Positions 18,524-25,420 of a DNA stretch of 64,000 nucleotides are shown here, one piece after another. This DNA comes from Sphingobacteriales bacterium (GTDB lineage: Bacteria; Bacteroidota; Bacteroidia; Chitinophagales; CAIOSU01). Under the pieces are notes generated by a model. That model searched no databases. It was not told where the DNA came from and saw only the letters and a program-made list of their open reading frames with translations. Position numbers and translations under genes: made by a program. Where the stretch lies: contig JAIXOI010000006.1 in the NCBI GenBank assembly GCA_027486795.1, positions 62,001 through 126,000 of the forward strand, in the 5' to 3' direction. Numbering within the stretch: the stretch's first letter is position 1; the number at the start of each line of letters is the position of its first letter.

Positions 18524-19177
18524 ATGAACATGGATATATTCACGGAGCGCGACCTAGTGCACAGCCAGCCGCCTATCGTGTTTACCAAACCTTGGTTTGC
18601 GCGGGGCTGGGTAATAGGTGCATTTTGGGCCATTCTGGTTACGGCTTATGTGGCTATTGGTTATATTTTGCCGGGCGGTGTCATGCGCATTTGGTTGGTT
18701 TTGGCTGGCTTGTTATGGGTTTTTACGTTCATAAAGTACCTCAAAGGGGTTAGGTTTATCGAAGTTTCGGGCGAAGTGGTGCGTATATTTGCCCGCGATA
18801 CGGTTACACCCATTGGCGAAATCCCGTTTGAGCGCATGACGTTGGTGCAAGACATCAACGAAATCTATTTCATCCGCAAGGCAAAGTTTACGGGAGGTTT
18901 TTCGTTAAAGAAGGTGTATTGGAAGAATGACTGGGAGCATATTAACCTAGTTTTCAAAACCAATGCATCGTATGTAATGAACAACTACAGCCAAATGAGC
19001 CACGGGGGCTTTGACTCACTGCCCACCATCTTGCCCTCTTCGCAGTCAAGGGGCAGGGGCTTTGGGGTGTTCGGTGCTGCAGTTTACGTTTATGAAATGC
19101 TTATTGGAGTATTGTTGTGGTTGCCCTTTAATGCGTTAATGACGGAGCAAAAAACTACCCACAGGCCAAACAATTGA
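18524..19177 (+). CDS. Unrecognised membrane protein
   Basis: A 217-residue protein not recognised as a known family. Two adjacent membrane spans (about residues 28-50 and 55-75) are followed by a soluble segment of about 110 residues (SGEVVRIFARDTVTPIGEIPFERMTLVQDINE...), which has a beta-rich, PH-like feel, and a third hydrophobic stretch near 183-205. This layout resembles small bacterial PH-domain (bPH) membrane proteins, but the match is only structural impression. It stands alone between a divergent gene and a 496-nt gap. ATG at 18530 (M3) is an equally possible start. Confidence 0.6.
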   Translation: MNMDIFTERDLVHSQPPIVFTKPWFARGWVIGAFWAILVTAYVAIGYILPGGVMRIWLVLAGLLWVFTFIKYLKGVRFIEVSGEVVRIFARDTVTPIGEIPFERMTLVQDINEIYFIRKAKFTGGFSLKKVYWKNDWEHINLVFKTNASYVMNNYSQMSHGGFDSLPTILPSSQSRGRGFGVFGAAVYVYEMLIGVLLWLPFNALMTEQKTTHRPNN

Positions 19178-19673
19178 TGTATAGCATTGAGATTAGCTTT
19201 AGAATAATTCCGCTGCACTGTTGAGCCATCTTGTGGTAATCCCAAACTAGCGAATAGGTTTTATTATTGGGCCATTTTTATACTTTTCGGCTTTATTCAG
19301 GACCTTGTTTTTATTACAAGGCAAAAGGGCATCAAGTAGGGTTTTGTCGTGTGTGAATAGTTGTTAAACAAGCTAAAATAGTTATTATTAAAAGTTAATG
19401 TATTTTTGGCATCTTGCGTTTTTTTGGCCAGAGATTGATAACGGTTTGCGTGTATAGCATGAACCCCGGAAGCCCCGCCGATACTATAAAAAGTACACGA
19501 CAAAACCCCAAAGGGTTAGACAAAAAACCCAACCCACCAGCAGGCAGTGACTTGAGACACTAGACCCGTTTCCCGCATAAGGCCAAAGATTTGTAGTTTT
19601 GTGAAACTGTATAACAGCCATGGACTGTAGACCGTCGCCAGAGGCGATACAAGGCATGGATCATTGACCAAAC
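19178..19673. other. Long intergenic region with a GC-rich structured stretch, 496 nt
   Basis: The first 220 nt are AT-rich and featureless. A perfect -7 box TATTTTTG (19401-19408) has no good -33 partner. Downstream, 19446-19560 is GC-rich and can fold: CGTGTA (19447-19452) pairs with TACACG near 19493, and AACCC-CAAA-GGGTT forms a tight hairpin near 19503-19517. A second promoter (19569-19601) follows for the LOG-family gene. A small RNA or leader is possible; no known RNA family was recognised. Confidence 0.35.
19569..19601 (+). promoter_or_regulatory. Promoter of the LOG-family gene
   Basis: TTTC (19569-19572, one mismatch from TTTG), 21-nt spacer, TAGTTTTG (19594-19601), a full match to TAnnTTTG. 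It would give a leader of about 65 nt containing a small hairpin TCGCC-AGA-GGCGA just upstream of the gene. Confidence 0.5.
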
Positions 19674-20369
19674 ATGACGGAAGAAGAAAAAGCAAGGAAA
19701 GATTGGACCCAATATAAGGCAGAGTCGTCGTGGGCCATATTTAAGGTAATGAGCGAGTTTGTAGAGGGCTACGAAAAGATGAACCGCATAGGGCCTTGCG
19801 TGAGCATATTTGGCTCTGCACGCACCCCTGCCGATAGTAAGTACTACATAATAGCCGAAGAGATAGCCCGCAAGCTTGCACTGGAGGGATATGGCATTAT
19901 TTCGGGTGGTGGCCCGGGTATTATGGAAGCCGCCAACAAGGGAGCGCACTCGGTTGGTGGTGCATCGGTGGGGCTCAATATCGACCTGCCACATGAACAA
20001 GGTGCCAACCCATATATCGATATGGACAAGTTGCTCAACTTCCGCTACTTCTTTGTGCGTAAGGTCATGTTCGTAAAGTATGCACAGGCTTTTGTACTGT
20101 TGCCCGGCGGCTTTGGTACGCTGGATGAGATGTTTGAGTGCCTTACCTTGGTGCAGACCAAAAAGATTGAAAAGATTCCCATTATACTATACGGCAGCGA
20201 GTTTTGGAGAGGCATGCTCGATTGGATAGCTACCACTATGCGCGATAAGGAGCATACCATTAGCCCTAACGACCTCGATTACCTCCAACTGGTTGATAGC
20301 CCCGAAGAGGTAGTAAAAATTATCAGAGACTATTATCGCTCAGAGCACGCATTGCGGCCTAATTTTTGA
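19674..20369 (+). CDS. LOG-family protein (TIGR00730; cytokinin riboside 5'-monophosphate phosphoribohydrolase-like)
   Basis: A 231-residue Rossmann-fold protein with both family signatures: GGGPGIMEAANKGA (residues ~82-95) and PGGFGTLDEMFE (~145-156), the latter supplying the catalytic Glu. Proteins of this family were once labelled lysine decarboxylases; those tested cleave nucleoside 5'-monophosphates to the base and ribose 5-phosphate. Here it stands directly before an M23 peptidase (start 12 nt past the stop), probably as one transcript, though no functional link between the two is obvious. Cytosolic. Confidence 0.9.
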   Translation: MTEEEKARKDWTQYKAESSWAIFKVMSEFVEGYEKMNRIGPCVSIFGSARTPADSKYYIIAEEIARKLALEGYGIISGGGPGIMEAANKGAHSVGGASVGLNIDLPHEQGANPYIDMDKLLNFRYFFVRKVMFVKYAQAFVLLPGGFGTLDEMFECLTLVQTKKIEKIPIILYGSEFWRGMLDWIATTMRDKEHTISPNDLDYLQLVDSPEEVVKIIRDYYRSEHALRPNF

Positions 20370-20381
20370 TTGTACCTTGTT

Positions 20382-22112
20382 ATGCGCACTATATTGTTTT
20401 TGCCTTTATCGCTGTTGCTTGTTGGTTTAGTTTGGTTTGCTACACCTGTTTATGCTCAAGTGATTGACACCTCCTTGAACTTCGGTCCACCGCTCGATGT
20501 GCCGTTATACCTTTCAGGCACGTTTGCCGAACCTCGTGCTAATCATTTCCACGGAGGGTTGGATATACGCACCGAGAGCCGAGAAGGCTTAAAGATATAT
20601 GCCGTGCAAGAGGGCTTTGTATCGCGCATAAAAATAGCGGCATTTGGCTACGGCAATGCTATCTACATTGAGCACCCCAACGGCTATACGAGTGTTTATG
20701 CGCATTTAAGCGGATTTAATGCCGAGATTGCGAAATACATCCATCAGCTGCATTATGAAAAAGAAAGCTGCAACTTGGATGAGGCTGTGCCTGCCGGAAA
20801 GCTCAAAGTAAAAAAGGGCGAAATGGTGGCCTACTCGGGCAACACAGGTGGCAGCGGCGGCCCACATTTGCACTTCGAGCTAAGGAACACCATTACCGAG
20901 AATGCAATCAACCCATTGCTATACGGCTTTCAGGTTAATGATAAGATGGCCCCGATAATCCACAACGTGTACGTTTACCCTAAAGACGATAACCTAACTG
21001 GCCCGGTGAGCTATGCTGCCCGCAAAACAACTACAGGGTACCGCCTAATGAAGGATACCCTTTACTTCAATACCGATACCATCACCTTTGGGTTGCACGC
21101 TACCGATAAGATGGAAAACTCCGGTAGCACCAACGGCATCTATAGCCTCGAGGTGTTGGTTGACGACTCCGCCATATACCGTTTCCATATGGATAGTGTT
21201 TCGTTTGCCGAAACACGCTACGTGCAATGCCACGTTGATCATGCCGAGAAAGTAAACGACAACAACACGGTATACCGGTGCCACCGGCTGCCGGGCAATA
21301 ACTTTAACTTCGTATACGATGTGCAGCAGAACGATGGCTTCTTGGCCATAAACGACACCACCTTGCACAAGGTGGTGCTAGTGAGCAAAGATTTCCAAGG
21401 CAATGCCTCTAACCTTACCTTTTATGTGGGCAAAAGCATAACCAGCAATGCCTTTAAATTACAAGTGCTCAACTTTGATACGGTGTTTTACCACAACCGA
21501 AGCAATACTTTTTATGGAGCCGGCTTAAAGGCCCAGTTTAGTGAAAACACCTTTTACAACAAGGTTTTCTTTAATTATGATGTAGATAGTATTCAGCTTA
21601 AAAACCTACAAGCAATGGGTCCGCTGCACCGTTTGCATAAAGATAGTGAGCCTGCACACAACAGTTACAGCCTATCATTGTTCGTAAACGAAGTGCCGCA
21701 GCACCTGCACCCTAAAGGTGTAATGGTGCGCATTGATAGGAACGGAAGAATAAAGCCATATAGCACCACACACGAAGGCTCCTGGTTTACGGCTAATCCG
21801 AAAGAGTTTGGCAACTTTACCTTGGTACTGGATACTTTGCCACCCGTAATTAGGCCCTATAACTTTGTAGCTGGCGCAGTAATTACGGGTAGAAAGGACA
21901 TCCGTTTTACGATTAGCGACAATTTGAGCAATATTGACACTTACAGGGCAACGATAAACGGCAAATGGGTGCTGCTTACCTACGACTATAAAAACAACTT
22001 GCTGTTTTATACCCTCGACGAACATTGCCCGGCAGGCGAACTTAATTTTGAATTGGTTGTTACTGACAAAGCTGGCAACTCGGCAACATTTACGTGCACC
22101 TTCAAAAATTAA
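20382..22112 (+). CDS. Secreted M23/LytM-family peptidase
   Basis: A murein endopeptidase-like protein of 576 residues with a signal peptide (MRTILFLPLSLLLVGL, cleavage near VYAQ). The LytM domain (about residues 40-190) has the zinc motif in NHFHGGLDI (HxxxD) and the second catalytic motif GGPHLHFEL (HxH), so it looks active. The remaining 380 residues are beta-rich, Ig-like segments of unknown role. The frame opens with TTG at 20370, but ATG 20382 gives a proper signal peptide and is preferred. It follows the LOG-family gene and is followed after 6 nt by the Bcp gene, so these form a short operon. Confidence 0.88.
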   Translation: MRTILFLPLSLLLVGLVWFATPVYAQVIDTSLNFGPPLDVPLYLSGTFAEPRANHFHGGLDIRTESREGLKIYAVQEGFVSRIKIAAFGYGNAIYIEHPNGYTSVYAHLSGFNAEIAKYIHQLHYEKESCNLDEAVPAGKLKVKKGEMVAYSGNTGGSGGPHLHFELRNTITENAINPLLYGFQVNDKMAPIIHNVYVYPKDDNLTGPVSYAARKTTTGYRLMKDTLYFNTDTITFGLHATDKMENSGSTNGIYSLEVLVDDSAIYRFHMDSVSFAETRYVQCHVDHAEKVNDNNTVYRCHRLPGNNFNFVYDVQQNDGFLAINDTTLHKVVLVSKDFQGNASNLTFYVGKSITSNAFKLQVLNFDTVFYHNRSNTFYGAGLKAQFSENTFYNKVFFNYDVDSIQLKNLQAMGPLHRLHKDSEPAHNSYSLSLFVNEVPQHLHPKGVMVRIDRNGRIKPYSTTHEGSWFTANPKEFGNFTLVLDTLPPVIRPYNFVAGAVITGRKDIRFTISDNLSNIDTYRATINGKWVLLTYDYKNNLLFYTLDEHCPAGELNFELVVTDKAGNSATFTCTFKN

Positions 22113-22118
22113 AGTATC

Positions 22119-22574
22119 ATGACCACTTTGCAACCTGGCCAAACGGCCCCCGACTTTACCACTACTGATCAGAACGGCAATGCCGTTAGTTTAAAGGCCC
22201 TAAATGGCAAAAAGGTAGTGCTCTACTTTTACCCTGCCGATGATACCCCAACGTGCACCAAAGAAGCCTGCAACTACCGCGACAACTATGCCATGCTTAC
22301 CAGTAAAGGATATGTGGTGTTGGGTGTAAGCGGCGATACCGAGAAGAAGCACCAGAAGTTTGTGGCCAAGTACGAATTGCCTTTTCCGCTATTGATGGAC
22401 GAAGACCGCACCATACAAAATGCCTACGGTGTATATGGCCCCAAGAAATTCATGGGCCGCGATACGGTGGGTATCCACCGCACTACTTTTGTGATTGATG
22501 AGAAAGGTACGCTAGAAAAGGTAATTACCAAAGTGGATAGCGCCAATGCAGCAGAGCAGGTGCTGGCGGGGTGA
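22119..22574 (+). CDS. bcp: Thioredoxin-dependent thiol peroxidase (Bcp/PrxQ-type peroxiredoxin)
   Basis: A 151-residue peroxiredoxin that reduces hydroperoxides at the expense of thioredoxin. The active-site stretch YFYPADDTPTCTKEACNYRD carries the peroxidatic Cys and, five residues on, the resolving Cys typical of Bcp. GVSGDTEKKHQKFVAKY and HRTTFVIDEKG are also family segments. Length is standard and no signal peptide is present, so it is cytosolic. It lies 6 nt downstream of the M23 peptidase and converges with a minus-strand orphan. Confidence 0.95.
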   Translation: MTTLQPGQTAPDFTTTDQNGNAVSLKALNGKKVVLYFYPADDTPTCTKEACNYRDNYAMLTSKGYVVLGVSGDTEKKHQKFVAKYELPFPLLMDEDRTIQNAYGVYGPKKFMGRDTVGIHRTTFVIDEKGTLEKVITKVDSANAAEQVLAG

Positions 22575-22591
22575 TTATAGTCGCCCGGCAG

Positions 22592-23221
22592 CTACTTCTT
22601 AACCATAGGCTTCCAAGGGCTATTGCCTGGGTTGCGTCCGTAAAGGATTTCCAATAATTCTAACAAATACTTGTTCTCGTTTGATGATTGCTCAGCTATC
22701 ATATCTTCAAGCATTGGCCCAAGTAACGGCATCATTTCTGTAAGATTGAGTTTCCAAACTGAGTTTTCTCGATAGAAATGGAAAAATAGTGGGGTTACTG
22801 TACCCTTGCTCAAGTGTTGGGCGGTTGCAAAATCACCATCAATGGTTACAGTACCCAACGTGTTATCGGCAACACTACTTTTGCCTACCATGCCCCTATT
22901 TACAGCAAACACAAACATCTTATAGCCGTCAAAACTAATAATCTCAGCTACGGTGGCAACATGCCTAATTCCTAGGACCATTATCCTATCAATAATTGGG
23001 AGCCCTTGCACTTCTTTCTTTTGTCCGTACAAAGCCAATTGGCACATTTTGGCGTAGTACTCAATAGTTCTGCTATCAATTACATTGGCAGCATCCTCTC
23101 CTCTATCTTTAAGTATAGCAGCTTTATATTCTGCGAAAACATTTCTAATGCTATCTTCTTGCCCTTTGGCAACTATAGAAAAGACCAATAATGCAGATAA
23201 AAGTATAATTCGACTGCCCAT
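22592..23221 (-). CDS. Unrecognised secreted protein
   Basis: A 209-residue protein with a signal peptide (IILLSALLVFSIVAKGQ). The mature part is alpha/beta with no catalytic motif I recognise; its size and the SVWKLNLTEMMPLLGPML segment are reminiscent of NTF2-like or DUF4878-type secreted proteins, but that is impression only. A perfect -7 box TAGCTTTG (minus strand, 23249-23242) lies 20 nt upstream of the start. It is transcribed alone, between bcp and the mraZ control region. Confidence 0.6.
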   Translation of the reverse strand: MGSRIILLSALLVFSIVAKGQEDSIRNVFAEYKAAILKDRGEDAANVIDSRTIEYYAKMCQLALYGQKKEVQGLPIIDRIMVLGIRHVATVAEIISFDGYKMFVFAVNRGMVGKSSVADNTLGTVTIDGDFATAQHLSKGTVTPLFFHFYRENSVWKLNLTEMMPLLGPMLEDMIAEQSSNENKYLLELLEILYGRNPGNSPWKPMVKK

Positions 23222-23349
23222 TTGTAAGTTTTTAACTCCCTCAAAGCTAAATTAAATAAGATAAATGCTACCTCTTGTAAGGTTATTATCAGTGTAGAGG
23301 TTTGGTCTGCTGGTTGGCACTGTAAAGTGAATTTTTTTACCTCATACGT

Positions 23350-23389
23350 CCCATTTCCAAATTTCCAAATTGCCACATTTTCAAATTAA
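23350..23389. repeat. Degenerate 8-nt CAAATTNN array
   Basis: CAAATT-type cores start at 23358, 23366, 23374 (CACATT) and 23382, a strict 8-nt period. The same octamer with the same period occurs at 60187-60228, so this is a dispersed repeat family. Confidence 0.6.
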
Positions 23390-23616
23390 CCCCCATTTTC
23401 CTCCCACCCTTTCCCACCGTCCTGTAAAACATACTATCCACGCTGTTTGCGCCCGAAAGTGGGTGCTTTTGGGCCGTTTTAACGGGTTAGTTTTACATTG
23501 CCAAAATTTAGCCCATTTGGAATTCTCAAAAAGCCTTTTCTAACCATACTTATCACATTATCAACACCTTTGGTCTTTGTCTTTTTAAGATGTGGATAAA
23601 TTCCTAGGGGAAATTG

Positions 23617-23641
23617 GTGGGAGAATGTGGTAGAAAGTGGA
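23617..23641 (+). promoter_or_regulatory. Candidate MraZ operator: three GTGGN boxes at 10-nt period
   Basis: GTGGG (23617), AGAAT, GTGGT (23627), AGAAA, GTGGA (23637): three boxes with 5-nt spacers. MraZ of E. coli is known to bind TGGGN repeats separated by 5 nt before its own gene. The boxes lie where the -33 element would stand for a TAACTTTA -7 box at 23651-23658, so binding should change mraZ operon transcription. Confidence 0.6.
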
Positions 23642-23683
23642 AAGTTTTAGTAACTTTACCGTTATAGCTAATAAAAACAAGCA

Positions 23684-24145
23684 ATGGCGGGACTTTTAGG
23701 TGAATTTGTAGTGAGTCTGGACGACAAAGGTCGTTTGAGGCTTCCTGCTGCCCTGAAAGGACAAATATCCCCTGCCGTGAACGGCCGTTTCGTTATCAAC
23801 CGTGGATTTGAGAAGTGCCTTACCATGTATCCTTACGATGAGTGGGAGCAAGTGAGCGCCAAAGTGAACAAGCTGAACACCTTTGTGAAGCGCAACCGTG
23901 AGTTCGCCCGTACGTTTTTCCGCGGCGCTACCGAGGTGACCCTCGATGGTGCCGACCGTATTTTGTTGCCCAAGCTTTTGGCCGATTATGCCGGCGTGGG
24001 TAAAGAGGTGCTGCTTACGGCCCGCAACAACGTGATAGAAATTTGGAACAAGGATACCTACGATGCTTTGATGGATATGGATAGTGACGCCTATGCTGAC
24101 CTAGCCGAAGATGTAATGGGCGACCAGAAACCTGACCAGGAATGA
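23684..24145 (+). CDS. mraZ: Transcriptional regulator MraZ
   Basis: A 153-residue protein made of two SpoVT/AbrB-like DNA-binding halves: SLDDKGRLRLPAALKGQ (residues ~10-26) and the second copy DGADRILLPKLLADYAGVGKEV (~88-109). MraZ forms rings that bind repeated boxes upstream of its own gene and tunes the division and cell wall operon. The gene is first of the dcw cluster, overlaps rsmH by 4 nt (ATGA), and has three matching boxes 43-67 nt upstream of its start. Length and both motifs are normal. Confidence 0.96.
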   Translation: MAGLLGEFVVSLDDKGRLRLPAALKGQISPAVNGRFVINRGFEKCLTMYPYDEWEQVSAKVNKLNTFVKRNREFARTFFRGATEVTLDGADRILLPKLLADYAGVGKEVLLTARNNVIEIWNKDTYDALMDMDSDAYADLAEDVMGDQKPDQE

Positions 24146-25038
24146 GTTACCACGTACCAGTAATGCTGAAGGGTAGCCTAGATGGGCTGGAAATAAAACC
24201 CGATGGCGTGTATGTGGATGTGACTTTTGGTGGCGGCGGGCACAGTAGAGCTATTCTGGAGCGGTTGAACGAGCATGGCAAGCTGTTGGCCTTTGACCAA
24301 GATGCTGATGCTGCCCAAAATGTGTGGAACGACCCGAGGTTGATTTTTGTGCCACAAAACTTTGAACACTTGAAACGCTATCTGAAACTGAACCACTTAA
24401 CCCAAGTAGACGGCATATTGGCCGATCTAGGGGTTTCGTCATATCAGTTCGATACTGCAGAGCGCGGTTTCAGCACCCGTTTTAATGCTGCGCTGGATAT
24501 GCGCATGGATCAAGATAGCAAGCTTACCGCCGCTGATGTGCTGAACAACTATGATGCGGCCGAGCTGCAACGTGTGTTTGGCGAATATGGCGAAGTGCGC
24601 AATGCCCGCACCTTGGCTCATGCCATTGTGGGAGCCCGCACTGTAGTGCCTATGAATACCACTGCCGATTTGTTGGCCATTGCCGACCCATTGAGCATGG
24701 GCAACGTGAACCGCTATATGGCGCAGGTTTTTCAAGCGCTGCGCATTGAAGTGAATAAGGAAATGGAAGTGTTGGAAGCCTTTCTTCAAGATGCCACTGA
24801 TAGCTTAAAGCCTGGTGGCAGGTTGGTGGTAATCAGTTACCACTCGCTGGAGGATAGGTTGGTAAAGAACTACATACGTGCAGGAAATGCCAGTGGCGAG
24901 CCAGATCGAGATGTGTTTGGCAAGGCCGAAATTCCATTGAAAGCCATCACCAAGAAGCCTATTGAGGCCGATGCGGAAGAGTTGAAGATTAATCCACGGT
25001 CAAGAAGCGCCCGTATGCGGGTAGCGGTAAAAGTATAG
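24142..25038 (+). CDS. rsmH: 16S rRNA (cytosine-1402 N4)-methyltransferase RsmH
   Basis: SAM-dependent N4 methylation of C1402 of 16S rRNA. The 298 residues include YHVPVMLKGSLDGL at the N-terminus, the SAM loop VDVTFGGGGHSRAIL (~29-43), DGILADLGVSSYQFD (~92-106), and the catalytic VVISYHSLEDRLVKNYI near 230. It overlaps mraZ by 4 nt and is followed 4 nt later by the FtsL-like gene, the universal dcw order. Confidence 0.97.
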   Translation: MSYHVPVMLKGSLDGLEIKPDGVYVDVTFGGGGHSRAILERLNEHGKLLAFDQDADAAQNVWNDPRLIFVPQNFEHLKRYLKLNHLTQVDGILADLGVSSYQFDTAERGFSTRFNAALDMRMDQDSKLTAADVLNNYDAAELQRVFGEYGEVRNARTLAHAIVGARTVVPMNTTADLLAIADPLSMGNVNRYMAQVFQALRIEVNKEMEVLEAFLQDATDSLKPGGRLVVISYHSLEDRLVKNYIRAGNASGEPDRDVFGKAEIPLKAITKKPIEADAEELKINPRSRSARMRVAVKV

Positions 25039-25042
25039 CGCC

Positions 25043-25420
25043 ATGGAGATTGAAGAAGAACTACAAGAGCCAGAAGGTACCAAGAGCGGCTACGCCAAAT
25101 TGGTTGAATGGTTTAAGGGGGTGGATTTGAAGCAGGTGTTTACGCTGGAATATGCTTTAAAAAACTCGGCCTACCTCATTTTCTTGTTCGGACTGATGAT
25201 TTTATACATAGGCAATACGCATGAAATGGACAATACTTCGCGCCGAATAGAGGTAGTGAAGAAGGAGATGAAGGAGTACCGTTGGCGGTACATGAGTGCC
25301 AAGGCCGATTTGATGTACAACTGTAAAATGACGGAAGTAGCCCAAGCCGTAAAGCCATTAGGCTTGAGAACCTTGGATGCACCGCCTAAAAAAATAGTAA
25401 TAGCTAAAGGTGAGTATTAA
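25043..25420 (+). CDS. ftsL: FtsL-like cell division protein
   Basis: A small bitopic membrane protein of 125 residues: a cytosolic N-terminus of about 40 residues, one membrane span (about residues 45-63, AYLIFLFGLMILYIGNTH) and a periplasmic helix with heptad-like spacing (MDNTSRRIEVVKKEMKEYRWRYMSAKADLM), the layout of FtsL, which links FtsQ and FtsB to FtsWI. Sequence identity in this family is low, so the name rests on topology plus position between rsmH and ftsI. It overlaps the ftsI start by 11 nt. Confidence 0.88.
   Translation: MEIEEELQEPEGTKSGYAKLVEWFKGVDLKQVFTLEYALKNSAYLIFLFGLMILYIGNTHEMDNTSRRIEVVKKEMKEYRWRYMSAKADLMYNCKMTEVAQAVKPLGLRTLDAPPKKIVIAKGEY

Larger units (their letters stand above)
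23222..23683. other. mraZ upstream region, 462 nt
   Basis: From left to right: the promoter of the minus-strand orphan, an 8-nt periodic CAAATT array (23350-23389), a pair of CCCAC boxes 10 nt apart (23403-23417), an isolated GTGGG (23459-23463), and a run of three GTGGN boxes (23617-23641) before mraZ. No RNA gene or frame is convincing. Confidence 0.6.

Noticed and set aside
19297..19503. 68-residue minus-strand frame in the 19.2-19.7 kb gap
   Set aside because: No coding character, not supported by a neighbour or promoter.
19446..19530. preQ1-like or other small riboswitch pseudoknot
   Set aside because: The AACCC/GGGTT hairpin does not match the conserved loop of known preQ1 or other riboswitches I can recall, and a LOG-family protein is not a usual target.
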